Shown: in pieces, positions 1 through 7,339 of the stretch
Layout of the letters: each line of letters starts with the position of its first letter
How positions within the stretch are numbered: the first letter of the stretch is position 1
Assembly: GCA_017647795.1 (NCBI GenBank)
Contig: JAGCJX010000018.1
Coordinates: forward strand, 1-39,703
Source of the DNA: Bacteroidales bacterium
Lineage (GTDB): Bacteria > Bacteroidota > Bacteroidia > Bacteroidales > UBA932
Direction: 5' to 3'
Length of the DNA stretch: 39,703 bases
Notes under the pieces: generated by a model
Told to the model about the DNA's origin: nothing
Database searches by the model: none
Seen by the model: only the letters and a program-made list of their open reading frames with translations
Made by a program: the position numbers and the translations under genes

Positions 1-95
<95 letters not shown>

Positions 96-102
96 TTTTT
101 CC

Positions 103-137
103 AGAGGGTTAGACATTTGTCTGACCCTCTTTTTTTT
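103..137 (+). terminator. Intrinsic terminator of the rRNA operon
   Basis: AGAGGGTTAGA (103-113) pairs with TCTGACCCTCT (120-130), with one G-T pair, and is followed by an uninterrupted T run. It lies 8 bases after the 5S 3' end. Confidence 0.9.
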
Positions 138-203
138 GTTTGTAACGGTCATTGTTCTGCTTCTGATCCTCCCCCAGTTGTAGAACCAATCTCTTGTGCC
201 GCC

Positions 204-229
204 GCTGTTTCTGCCGCTGCTGTTTCTGC
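204..229 (+). repeat. Short direct repeat in an otherwise empty intergenic stretch
   Basis: GCTGTTTCTGC occurs at 204-214 and 219-229, a period of 15, inside a CTG/GCC-rich patch. The whole 138-400 stretch between the 5S terminator and the next terminator shows no convincing gene, promoter or RNA. The 75-codon open frame over it starts inside the terminator and is Ala/Ser-rich because of this repeat, so I do not call it a gene. Confidence 0.5.
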
Positions 230-400
230 TGCTGCCACTGATCCAGCTCTCCCGGTTCTAGGTCCTATATTCATCAGGGTCCTGGTACTTTGTCCAGCTA
301 TTCTTCTTCTAGCGTCATTTAGGGCTTACTTCTTCTGGAAATAGGATCGATGACAGCAATGTCCTCCTTTTATGCTTGAATCAATTGCCCGAAAATAGAA

Positions 401-425
401 AGAGCTCGGCGTTGTACCGAGCTCT
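401..425 (-). terminator. Terminator of the DUF1460 gene
   Basis: A perfect 9-bp stem, AGAGCTCGG (401-409) against CCGAGCTCT (417-425), lies 34 bases past the stop codon at 459. Read on the minus strand it is followed by TTCTATTTTC, a T-rich tail, so it terminates the leftward transcript. Confidence 0.8.
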
Positions 426-458
426 GTTGTATTAAATGTAGCTTTATATTTCAAGTTC

Positions 459-1337
459 TTATTTCAACCGGCAAACGCGGAGACCATTCTTCGCGTATTC
501 TGCGAGGGTCTTGGGTTCGATGATGACTGCTTTTCCCCCGTAGGAGGCGTGAATAAAGTGCATTTGCCCTTCGTGCTCATACGCAATACCAACGTGGGCG
601 ATGTCCAGGCCTTCTCGTTTGTCAACAAAGCAGACGATGTCTCCGTTTTGTACACCGCTAATTCCTTCTGCGACATCTTCCGGCGCGAGCCAATAGTATG
701 TGTATTGATTCAGCGATTCTTCCATCATCTGAATCTTCTTCAAAGCCGTTTCGTCTTTCAATTGTGCGTAGCGGTCTGCATTCTGGGTCATGAATGAGAA
801 TTGCTGCTCCTTGATGCGGGCTCCCGGTAAGTTGGCTGTAATTTCTTGCATCTTGCCATTTTCTTCATTTTGAAGAATCCAACCAGAGGTGTAGTGTTGG
901 CGGGATGCATAGCCATCTACGAGGCCGTTTACATAACGCATTGCTTGCAAGTTACGGCAGAAAGCACCAAAGCTCTGCGTTTCTCCTTGGATGGTTTGTA
1001 CAAAGGCGGTACACATTTCAACAAACAGGATGCAGTCGGTTTCAAGCACATTGACTGTGAGTTTCTCCGGTTCGAATTCCAAGGTGCCGGCTACGTAGGG
1101 GGTTCCCAAGAATATTTTTGCGACCCGTATCATCAATTCTGATGAAGATTCGCTTGCAAAGGGTTTCAACTGTTCCAATACGTCCTGGATTTTGAGTTGA
1201 GTTTCCCATGTGTAACGCATGCTTTCTGTTTCCCGGATTTGTTGACTGGGGATAGCAGTCGCCTGGTAGATGGCGCCTCCTCCCATCAGGAGCGCTGTGC
1301 TGAGGCCAAGCGCGGTAAAGGAATGAAAGGAATTCAT
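459..1337 (-). CDS. DUF1460 (N-acetylmuramoyl-L-alanine amidase-like) exported protein
   Basis: A 292-residue protein of the DUF1460 family, a papain-fold (NlpC/P60-like) group that is common in Bacteroidales and related to peptidoglycan amidases and endopeptidases. A hydrophobic stretch at residues 7-27 looks like a signal peptide, so it probably acts in the periplasm. The likely catalytic Cys102 sits in TDCILFVE, and His248 (AHVG) and His263 (FIHAS) fit the nucleophile-His pattern of the fold. Substrate is not readable from sequence; the family assignment suggests cutting of muropeptides. The start codon lies only about 30 bases after the 3' end of rnpB, with no room for a separate promoter between them, so expression may depend on read-through of rnpB or on a promoter inside it. 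A good terminator follows at 401-425. Confidence 0.85.
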   Translation of the reverse strand: MNSFHSFTALGLSTALLMGGGAIYQATAIPSQQIRETESMRYTWETQLKIQDVLEQLKPFASESSSELMIRVAKIFLGTPYVAGTLEFEPEKLTVNVLETDCILFVEMCTAFVQTIQGETQSFGAFCRNLQAMRYVNGLVDGYASRQHYTSGWILQNEENGKMQEITANLPGARIKEQQFSFMTQNADRYAQLKDETALKKIQMMEESLNQYTYYWLAPEDVAEGISGVQNGDIVCFVDKREGLDIAHVGIAYEHEGQMHFIHASYGGKAVIIEPKTLAEYAKNGLRVCRLK

Positions 1338-1360
1338 ATGATAGATTGTTGAATTTCAAT

Positions 1361-1679
1361 AAAAAAGGAGGGCCGATAAGCCGGATTCTGTGCCAGAAAA
1401 CTGGTCTCCATCATTTATCTGTGCTGCCTACCCCCCGGCATTGGGCGAGCCACCCTTAGTTGTCGGTATATTTGGCATTGCAGGCCGTAGGTGCGTACCC
1501 CAATGTTGTCGCCAACACCAGTCGTGAGCTCTTGCCTCACGTTTTCACCCTTACCCCGTAGGGCGGTAATTTTCTGTTACACGATCCGTAAACTTACGCC
1601 TACCTGTGCTTTCCACAGTACGGTGCTCTATCCTGTCCGGACTTTCCTCTGCTTGCGCAGCGATGGAGTGTCCCTCCTA
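1361..1679 (-). ncRNA. rnpB: RNase P RNA, bacterial class A
   Basis: Minus-strand reading gives GGAGGGACACTCC at the 5' end, then GAGGAAAGTCCGGACA, an internal GTAACAGAAA, and ACAGAATCCGGCTTAT near the 3' end, all class-A RNase P RNA hallmarks. The P1 helix is visible as GGAGGG (1672-1677) pairing with CCCTCC (1367-1372). A T run follows P1 on the minus strand, so P1 itself can act as the terminator stem. This ribozyme removes the 5' leaders of pre-tRNAs. Confidence 0.96.
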
Positions 1680-1683
1680 GGCG

Positions 1684-1691
1684 CAAAGATA
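1684..1691 (-). promoter_or_regulatory. -7 box of the rnpB promoter
   Basis: The minus strand reads TATCTTTG, an exact match to TAnnTTTG, 4-5 bases before the expected rnpB 5' end at about 1679. I see no clear TTTG -33 element upstream. Confidence 0.8.
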
Positions 1692-1717
1692 GTAAAAAAG
1701 AGAAAATCCTTTTTCCG

Positions 1718-2473
1718 TCAGGCTTTAAATTTTACCAGGAGTTGGAATACATTCTTACCGGCAAGACGACCTTCTACGTAGTGTTCATTTTTACTGAATG
1801 AGCCGGTCCACAATTCTACCTCGTCGTTCAAGCGGGATTCTGCGTTGAAGTTGATTTGGAATTCGTCGATGGCGTGGTGCAGGAGATAATCCGGATCAAG
1901 GGCATCCAGGCTCCATTCTACGTACTTGGTGTTGTTGGTATGCAGGTTGAAATCAATGTCGGAGTAATGGACCTTGTGTGTGCCGGCTGGAAGCAGTTCT
2001 GCCGGGGGGGTGAGTTTGTCGCAGACTTCGGCAATGGCATGTTCCGTTTTGGCCGTCTCGATGATGTCCGGACCGATGATCTGGTCTGCCCGTTGCATAC
2101 GGCGCGTATCCAGGTTGATGATCAGCCAGGAGGTTGTGGCCAGAATCAGGTCGTTGTCCGGTTGTTGCGGATCAAAGACTTTGAAGTCGCGCAGGGAGAA
2201 GACCCCTTGCGCCCCTTTGTGCCAAGTTCGGAGGACAACTTGGTCTCTCCAACAAACTTCTTTCAGAAAGCGGACTTTCAGACGGGACAATACCCAAGCG
2301 CAGCGTTTTTCGATCATCTGATCAAAGCCGAAATTCAAGGCCGAGGCGTGCTCGTTGGCGATGTCCTGCATTTTGCAGAGAAGGGCGTTGGCTTTCAAAT
2401 GCTGAAGGGCGTCAGCATCAGAGGTATATACTTCAAAATGTCGGTCACAATGCATTGGTTTCATACTTTTCAC
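1718..2473 (-). CDS. Acyl-ACP thioesterase
   Basis: A 251-residue protein of the FatA/FatB-type acyl-ACP thioesterase family, made of two hotdog domains (about residues 8-140 and 160-250). It releases free fatty acids from acyl carrier protein in the cytoplasm. The second domain has the diagnostic DFNLHTNNTKYVEW with Asp174, Asn176 and His178 in the DxNxHxNN catalytic motif. The length is normal for bacterial members. The start at 2473 is preceded by a TACCTTTA box on the minus strand; Met4 and Met7 are possible alternative starts. It runs divergently from pyrG and stands alone, ending just before the rnpB promoter, with no obvious terminator between the two. Confidence 0.9.
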   Translation of the reverse strand: MKSMKPMHCDRHFEVYTSDADALQHLKANALLCKMQDIANEHASALNFGFDQMIEKRCAWVLSRLKVRFLKEVCWRDQVVLRTWHKGAQGVFSLRDFKVFDPQQPDNDLILATTSWLIINLDTRRMQRADQIIGPDIIETAKTEHAIAEVCDKLTPPAELLPAGTHKVHYSDIDFNLHTNNTKYVEWSLDALDPDYLLHHAIDEFQINFNAESRLNDEVELWTGSFSKNEHYVEGRLAGKNVFQLLVKFKA

Positions 2474-2487
2474 GGAATTTTGTGTTG

Positions 2488-2495
2488 TAAAGGTA
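2488..2495 (-). promoter_or_regulatory. Probable -7 box for the thioesterase gene
   Basis: The minus strand reads TACCTTTA, one mismatch from TAnnTTTG, 14 bases before the ATG. It lies back to back with the pyrG promoter. Confidence 0.5.
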
Positions 2496-2505
2496 GTAAA
2501 ATTAA

Positions 2506-2537
2506 TTTGGAATCTTCTGCTCTATCTTCTAACTTTG
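2506..2537 (+). promoter_or_regulatory. pyrG promoter
   Basis: TTTG (2506-2509), a 20-base spacer, then TAACTTTG (2530-2537): a full Bacteroidetes-type promoter. Transcription would start near 2541, giving a leader of about 30 bases. Confidence 0.85.
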
Positions 2538-2570
2538 TTCCCCCGTATAAGCATCGTATATTTTCTGAAT

Positions 2571-4181
2571 ATGGCAACTAAGTATATTTTCGTTACGGGA
2601 GGAGTGACTTCTTCACTCGGTAAAGGTATTATTTCTGCATCCTTGGCTAAGTTATTGCAAGCCAGAAATTTGAGAGTTACAATTCAAAAGTTTGACCCGT
2701 ACATTAACATCGACCCGGGTACATTGAATCCTTATGAACACGGAGAATGTTATGTAACGGAAGATGGTGCAGAAACCGACTTGGACTTGGGTCACTACGA
2801 ACGTTTCTTGAATACCCCGACTTCCAAAGCGAACAACGTAACGACTGGTCGTATTTACCGTTCGGTAATTGATCGGGAACGTGAAGGTGCTTATTTGGGA
2901 AAAACCGTGCAGATCATTCCTCACATTACGGATGAGATCAAACGTCGTATGATGTTGTTGGGTAAGACCGGCAATTACGATGTCATCATCACGGAATTGG
3001 GAGGAACGGTCGGTGATATTGAATCGTTGCCTTACATCGAAGCTGTACGCCAGTTGCAATGGGAGTTGCCGGATGAAGACAGAATGCTTATACACCTGAC
3101 CTTGGTTCCGTATTTGAGTGCGGCTAAGGAGTTGAAGACCAAACCGACCCAGCACTCGGTTCGGATGTTGCAACAATACGGTGTACATCCCGATGTTATC
3201 GTTTGCCGTACAGAACACGAAATCCCGGCTGATATGCGTCGTAAAATGGCATTGTTCTGCAACGTGAAGCCGAATGCTGTCATTCAATCCATCGATGCTC
3301 GTAGCATCTACGAAGTGCCGTTGAACATGGCCAAAGAACGTTTGGATGAATTTGCGATCGAACACTTGAAACTGGAAGTAGGTGAACCGGATTTGAGCCG
3401 ATGGACACTCTTCCTGGACCGTTTGTTCCATCCCCAAAGTGAAGTGAACATCGCCTTGGTCGGCAAGTATGTAGAATTGCAAGATGCTTACAAGTCCATT
3501 TTGGAATCTTTCATTCACGCGGGTGCTGCGAACCACTGCAAGGTACGTGTGACTTCCATCCATAGTGAATACTTGGATGAAACCAATGTACAAGAGAAAT
3601 TGGGCGACATGGATGCGATCTTGGTGGCTCCTGGCTTCGGAGAACGTGGTCTGGAAGGAAAGATTGTTGCAGTTCGTTATGCACGTGAAAACAAAATCCC
3701 GTTCTTCGGTATCTGTTTGGGTATGCAAATGGCCGTGTTGGAATATGCTCGTAACGTGATGGGCTTGACCGAAGCGGCTTCTACCGAAGTACGTCCGAAT
3801 ACCCCTGTTCCGATCATCAACTTGATGGAAGATCAAAAGACGACGACCATCAAGGGGGGTACCATGCGTTTGGGTGCCTACGATTGTGCCCTTCAAGAAG
3901 GTTCATTGGCTTTCCGTATTTACGGTAAGACCCTGATTTCCGAACGTCACCGCCACCGTTACGAAGTAAACAGCGAGTATGCAGATCAACTCAATGCAGC
4001 GGGTATGGTTACCAGTGGTAGAAACCCCGATACCGGTTTGGTGGAAATCGTGGAAATTCCCGAACATCCTTTCTTTATCGCGGCCCAATTCCACCCGGAA
4101 TTGAAGAGTACGCCTGAGAATCCTCAGCCGATTTTTGTGGCGTTCGTGAAAGCTGCGATGGATTATAAAGCACGAAAATAG
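2571..4181 (+). CDS. pyrG: CTP synthase
   Basis: Makes CTP from UTP, ATP and glutamine, the last step of pyrimidine nucleotide synthesis. The start at 2571 is chosen because the protein then begins MATKYIFVTGG, the usual CTP synthase N terminus; an upstream in-frame ATG at 2535 would overlap the promoter. The synthetase domain carries the P-loop GGVTSSLGKG, and the C-terminal class-I glutamine amidotransferase domain has Cys382 in FGICLGMQ and His508/Glu510 in FHPE. At 536 residues it is of normal length. The next gene starts on the base after the stop codon, so the two are co-transcribed. Confidence 0.98.
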   Translation: MATKYIFVTGGVTSSLGKGIISASLAKLLQARNLRVTIQKFDPYINIDPGTLNPYEHGECYVTEDGAETDLDLGHYERFLNTPTSKANNVTTGRIYRSVIDREREGAYLGKTVQIIPHITDEIKRRMMLLGKTGNYDVIITELGGTVGDIESLPYIEAVRQLQWELPDEDRMLIHLTLVPYLSAAKELKTKPTQHSVRMLQQYGVHPDVIVCRTEHEIPADMRRKMALFCNVKPNAVIQSIDARSIYEVPLNMAKERLDEFAIEHLKLEVGEPDLSRWTLFLDRLFHPQSEVNIALVGKYVELQDAYKSILESFIHAGAANHCKVRVTSIHSEYLDETNVQEKLGDMDAILVAPGFGERGLEGKIVAVRYARENKIPFFGICLGMQMAVLEYARNVMGLTEAASTEVRPNTPVPIINLMEDQKTTTIKGGTMRLGAYDCALQEGSLAFRIYGKTLISERHRHRYEVNSEYADQLNAAGMVTSGRNPDTGLVEIVEIPEHPFFIAAQFHPELKSTPENPQPIFVAFVKAAMDYKARK

Positions 4182-4967
4182 ATGAAATTCCGATACTGGA
4201 TCGTCATCCTCCTTTTGTTGGGATGTGCCTGTCTGTTGTGGGCAGGGGCAGCGCCTCGAAAGGAGGATGTACGTCATTTCAAAGCCGTGGTGGAACAGAC
4301 GTATCACCACGATCCTTCTGCCTATACCCAGGGTCTTTTCTTTGTTGGAGATGTGCTTTATGAATCTGTGGGCCAATACGGCTCATCAGCGATGCGGAAG
4401 GTGGATCTGGCTTCCGGTCGTGTGCTTCAGAATGCACCCATGGAGCCTTATTTCTTTGGGGAAGGCGCTTGTCTGTACCGAGGTCGTATCTATCAGCTGA
4501 CCTGGAGGGAAAATACCTGTTTTGTATACAATCCGCTGACCCTGCAGGTGTTGGGACAGTTGTTCCTGCCGACCGAAGGTTGGGGCATTGCTACCAATGG
4601 TGAAGACATGATTGTTAGTGACGGTTCTTCGACCTTGTATTTTTTGGATCCGGAGACATTTCAGGAGCGTCGTCGGGTGACGGTGACCAATGCCGGACGA
4701 GAGTTGCCTTATTTGAACGAACTGGAGTATATTCAGGGAAAGATTTGGGCGAATGTTTATGGTACAGAACACTTGGTCATCATTGATCCGTCGGATGGTC
4801 GGGTGACAGCAACGGTTGACTGCCGGAATTTGCTGCCGGCCCGTTATGCGCAGGGAGTGGATGTTCTGAATGGCATCGCATACCATCCTCAGCAGGATGC
4901 GATTTACATTACCGGTAAGTTGTGGCCGCAGTTGTATCGCATATCTTTGCAGGAAAAAACTCGCTAG
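4182..4967 (+). CDS. Glutaminyl-peptide cyclotransferase (plant-type, beta-propeller)
   Basis: A 261-residue glutamine cyclotransferase of the PF05096 type, which turns an N-terminal Gln of proteins into pyroglutamate and releases ammonia. Family motifs appear in order: AYTQGL, YESVGQYG, FGEGAC, YQLTWRENT, EGWGIATNG, VSDGS, LNELEYIQGKIWANV and LNGIAYHP. The N terminus (MKFRYWIVILLLLGCACLL) is an export signal; LLGC could be a lipobox, which would anchor the enzyme in the periplasm. It directly follows pyrG with no gap, although no metabolic link is obvious. Many Bacteroidetes exported proteins have Gln just after the signal-peptidase site, and such an enzyme would cap them. Periodontal relatives are known for the unrelated zinc-dependent type II enzyme; this one is type I. 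Confidence 0.9.
   Translation: MKFRYWIVILLLLGCACLLWAGAAPRKEDVRHFKAVVEQTYHHDPSAYTQGLFFVGDVLYESVGQYGSSAMRKVDLASGRVLQNAPMEPYFFGEGACLYRGRIYQLTWRENTCFVYNPLTLQVLGQLFLPTEGWGIATNGEDMIVSDGSSTLYFLDPETFQERRRVTVTNAGRELPYLNELEYIQGKIWANVYGTEHLVIIDPSDGRVTATVDCRNLLPARYAQGVDVLNGIAYHPQQDAIYITGKLWPQLYRISLQEKTR
4920..4949 (+). promoter_or_regulatory. Probable promoter of the kinase-murQ operon (inside the cyclotransferase gene)
   Basis: TTG (4920-4922), 19 bases, then TATCTTTG (4942-4949). Transcription would start near 4953 and the leader would contain the hairpin at 4957-4980. A second TATCTTTG lies at 4984-4991 but lacks a -33 match, so either or both may be used. Confidence 0.55.
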
Positions 4968-4980
4968 TTTTAACGAGTTT
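4957..4980 (+). terminator. Hairpin at the end of the cyclotransferase gene; weak terminator or leader element
   Basis: AAACTCG (4957-4963) pairs with CGAGTTT (4974-4980) around a 10-base loop and overlaps the stop codon. The following GTTTATCTTTG is only partly T-rich, so termination would be leaky. If the promoter at 4920-4949 is used, this hairpin is at the very 5' end of the downstream mRNA. Confidence 0.4.
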
Positions 4981-4983
4981 GTT

Positions 4984-4991
4984 TATCTTTG
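4984..4991 (+). promoter_or_regulatory. Second -7 box before the kinase gene
   Basis: An exact TATCTTTG 28 bases before the kinase ATG, immediately after the hairpin. No TTG is found 19-21 bases upstream (that position falls in the hairpin), so it ranks below the box at 4942-4949. Confidence 0.45.
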
Positions 4992-5018
4992 TCCGATAAA
5001 TTTAATTCTCAAAATATT

Positions 5019-5849
5019 ATGATTCTGATCGCTGACAGCGGTGCAACCAAAGTGGATTGGCGCTGCATTCGTCCTGATGGTTCTATGGTTGAGATTCAAA
5101 CCGAAGGAATCAATGCCGTTTTTATGACCTCTGAACAAATTGTGGATTTGTTGCGTACCCAATTGTTGCCGCAGCTGGGCCCTGATGTGAAGGAAGTGTA
5201 TTTTTATGCTGCCGGCGTTGTATCGGCAGAGCTCTCCAAAAATTTGGCAGAATGCTTTGATGCAGTTTTCCCGGGTTGCTCTTGTGTTGCAGAATCGGAT
5301 ATTTTGGCAGCGGCACGTGCTTTGTGCGGAAACAAACCGGGCATCGCCTGCATTTTGGGAACCGGAGCCAATACTTGTTTCTACGATGGCGAGAAGGTTA
5401 CCAAGAACGTAAGAGCCGGTGGTTTTATTTTGGGTGACGACGGTAGTGGTGCGGTCATCGGTAAACATTTTATTTCGGATTTTGTCAAAGGACTTTTGCC
5501 GAAAGAAATTGAAGATGAGTTTGTAAAACGTTATGGTTACGAATACAAGGACATCGTTCAAAAAGTCTATCGGGAAGCATTGCCGAGCCGATTCCTGGCT
5601 TCGTTCTCACCGTTCATCAACGAGTTCCGCAGCCATCCCCACATCGCTAAACTTTTGAGACGTTGTTTTGACGATTTCTTTGAACGCAACATCGCTCAGT
5701 ACGATTATGCCAACAACTCGGTGAACCTGGTGGGATCTGTTGCTCACTACTACCGGGACATCTTGGAAGAGTCTGCAGCCGCACACGGTATGAAGATTGG
5801 TCGCATTATGAAGAGCCCGATTGCCGGTTTGGTTGAATACCATCGATAA
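5019..5849 (+). CDS. BadF/BadG-type amino-sugar kinase, candidate MurNAc/GlcNAc kinase
   Basis: A 276-residue ASKHA-fold kinase of the BadF/BadG/BcrA/BcrD ATPase family that includes N-acetylglucosamine kinase and MurK. The phosphate-binding motif DSGATKVDWR is at residues 6-15, the adenosine-side motif GTGANTCFYDG and the GGFILGDDGSGAVIGK segment (likely base Asp in GDDGSG) follow. The start at 5019 is chosen because it gives the compact MILIADSGATK N terminus and an A/T-rich leader; the longer frame begins with a non-ATG codon inside the promoter. The next gene is murQ, so the likely product is MurNAc 6-phosphate, as in the described kinase-MurQ clusters of Tannerella and Clostridium. GlcNAc as substrate cannot be excluded. 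Confidence 0.8.
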   Translation: MILIADSGATKVDWRCIRPDGSMVEIQTEGINAVFMTSEQIVDLLRTQLLPQLGPDVKEVYFYAAGVVSAELSKNLAECFDAVFPGCSCVAESDILAAARALCGNKPGIACILGTGANTCFYDGEKVTKNVRAGGFILGDDGSGAVIGKHFISDFVKGLLPKEIEDEFVKRYGYEYKDIVQKVYREALPSRFLASFSPFINEFRSHPHIAKLLRRCFDDFFERNIAQYDYANNSVNLVGSVAHYYRDILEESAAAHGMKIGRIMKSPIAGLVEYHR

Positions 5850-5850
5850 A

Positions 5851-5876
5851 ACATAAACCTTACACATAAACCTTAC
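5851..5876 (+). repeat. Tandem 13-bp repeat in the murQ leader
   Basis: ACATAAACCTTAC occurs twice without a gap (5851-5863 and 5864-5876), followed by a degenerate TTTACCTTACC up to the murQ ATG. It fills most of the 38 bases between the kinase stop and the murQ start and contains no Shine-Dalgarno sequence. Confidence 0.9.
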
Positions 5877-5887
5877 TTTACCTTACC

Positions 5888-6700
5888 ATGAAAGTTACAG
5901 AACAAGCTTCTCGTTACGAGAACTTAGATCAGATGTCCACCCGGGAATTGCTTGAAAATATGAACAAAGAAGACCGGTTGGTTCCCATTACGGTAGAACA
6001 ATGCATTCCTCAAATTGAAAAATTGGTCGAAGGAATTGTAGAACGTGTGAAGAAAGGCGGCCGTCTTTTCTATTTGGGAGCCGGTACCAGTGGACGTTTG
6101 GGTATTTTGGATGCTTCTGAAATTCCTCCTACATACGGTGCTCCGTACGACTTGGTGATTGGTTTGATTGCAGGGGGTGATACTGCAATCCGCAAAGCAG
6201 TTGAAGCTGCTGAAGATGACTGGGACGGCGGTTGGAGAGATATGCAACCCTTCAATGTGGGAGAAAATGATGTGGTTGTGGGTATTGCTGCTTCAGGTAC
6301 TACTCCGTACGTGATTGGAGCATTGAAAGAAGCGCGTCAACGGGGTATTTTGACCGCTTGCATTACTTGTAATCCGGCAGCTCCCGCTGCGGCTGAAGCT
6401 GAAATTCCGATCGTAGCCGTTGTAGGTCCTGAATTTGTAACCGGAAGTACCCGTATGAAAGCCGGTACCGCTCAAAAATTGATCTTGAACATGATTTCTA
6501 CTTCTACCATGATCCGTTTGGGTCACGTAAAGGGAAACAAGATGGTGGACATGCAATTGACCAATGCCAAATTGGTGGATCGTGGAACCAAGATGATCAT
6601 GGATGAGACCGGTATCACCGATTACGAATATGCTAAATTCTTGTTGTTGAAACACGGTTCAGTGCGCCACGCTGTGGATGCATACAAGAGCCAACAATAA
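5888..6700 (+). CDS. murQ: N-acetylmuramic acid 6-phosphate etherase
   Basis: Cleaves the lactyl ether of MurNAc 6-phosphate to give GlcNAc 6-phosphate and D-lactate, a cytoplasmic step of peptidoglycan recycling. The SIS domain has GAGTSGRLG at residues 64-72 and the active-site Glu78 in DASEIPPTYG; GSTRMKAGTAQK, typical for the family, follows near residue 206. At 270 residues it is shorter than E. coli MurQ at its C terminus. It follows a sugar kinase by 38 bases and precedes recR by 10. Kinase plus etherase in one transcript forms the core of a MurNAc salvage path. Confidence 0.97.
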   Translation: MKVTEQASRYENLDQMSTRELLENMNKEDRLVPITVEQCIPQIEKLVEGIVERVKKGGRLFYLGAGTSGRLGILDASEIPPTYGAPYDLVIGLIAGGDTAIRKAVEAAEDDWDGGWRDMQPFNVGENDVVVGIAASGTTPYVIGALKEARQRGILTACITCNPAAPAAAEAEIPIVAVVGPEFVTGSTRMKAGTAQKLILNMISTSTMIRLGHVKGNKMVDMQLTNAKLVDRGTKMIMDETGITDYEYAKFLLLKHGSVRHAVDAYKSQQ

Positions 6701-6710
6701 ACGTATTTGA

Positions 6711-7337
6711 ATGATGCGTGTTGAACCCAATGCTCCATCTCAGCTCTTGCAAGCTGCGGTGGAGCAATTTGCGTCCTTGCCCGGGGTGGGCAAAAAGACA
6801 GCCTTGCGCTATGCGCTGCATTTGTTGAAGCAGCCGCAGGAGCGGGTCTCTCTCTTTGTGTCCTCGTTGGACAAGTTTCGCAAAGAAGTACGTCATTGTC
6901 AGGTTTGTTCGATGATCACGGACGATGAGGTATGTCCGATTTGTCGGGACAAGCAACGCGATCATTCTGTCATTTGTGTGGTTGAGAGCATTCGTGATGT
7001 GTTGAGCATCGAAGCGACCGGTGACTATCGGGGTGTTTACCACGTTTTGGGCGGGGTGATTTCTCCGATGGACGGTATTGGCCCTTCCGACTTGACCTTG
7101 AACCAACTGGTGGAGCGGGTCAAATCGGGCTCTGTGCAGGAGGTGATCCTGGCGTTGAGTACCGATATGGAAGGCGAGACCACCTCCTTTTATTTGTACA
7201 AACTGTTGGCCGGTCATGCCGTGACAGTTTCGGCCATTGCACGAGGCGTGGGTTTTGGTGACGATCTGGAGTATGCCGATCAGTTGACCTTGAGTAAATC
7301 CATTGCCAACCGACAATTATTTACACCCAATATTTGA
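6711..7337 (+). CDS. recR: Recombination mediator protein RecR
   Basis: Works with RecO/RecF to load RecA on gapped DNA. The N-terminal helix-hairpin-helix contains LPGVGKKTALRYALHLL; the zinc finger uses Cys63, Cys66, Cys75 and Cys78 (CQVC...CPIC); the Toprim domain starts at ICVVES, and the C-terminal part has STDMEGETTSFYL and SAIARGV. Length (208) is normal. Two adjacent ATGs (6711, 6714) are both possible starts. It sits between murQ and a sodium symporter, 2 bases from the latter, so it is co-transcribed with amino-sugar genes without an evident functional link. Confidence 0.97.
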   Translation: MMRVEPNAPSQLLQAAVEQFASLPGVGKKTALRYALHLLKQPQERVSLFVSSLDKFRKEVRHCQVCSMITDDEVCPICRDKQRDHSVICVVESIRDVLSIEATGDYRGVYHVLGGVISPMDGIGPSDLTLNQLVERVKSGSVQEVILALSTDMEGETTSFYLYKLLAGHAVTVSAIARGVGFGDDLEYADQLTLSKSIANRQLFTPNI

Positions 7338-7339
7338 TT

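Noticed and set aside
117..344. 75-codon open frame after the 5S gene
   Set aside because: It begins inside the rRNA terminator, is low-complexity because of a CTG/GCC repeat and matches no family.
1491..1781. 96-codon frame on the plus strand
   Set aside because: It lies across RNase P RNA and its promoter.
2652..3896. 414-codon antisense frame inside pyrG
   Set aside because: Shadow of a strongly codon-biased gene: few codons in pyrG read as stops on the other strand. The protein looks like no family.
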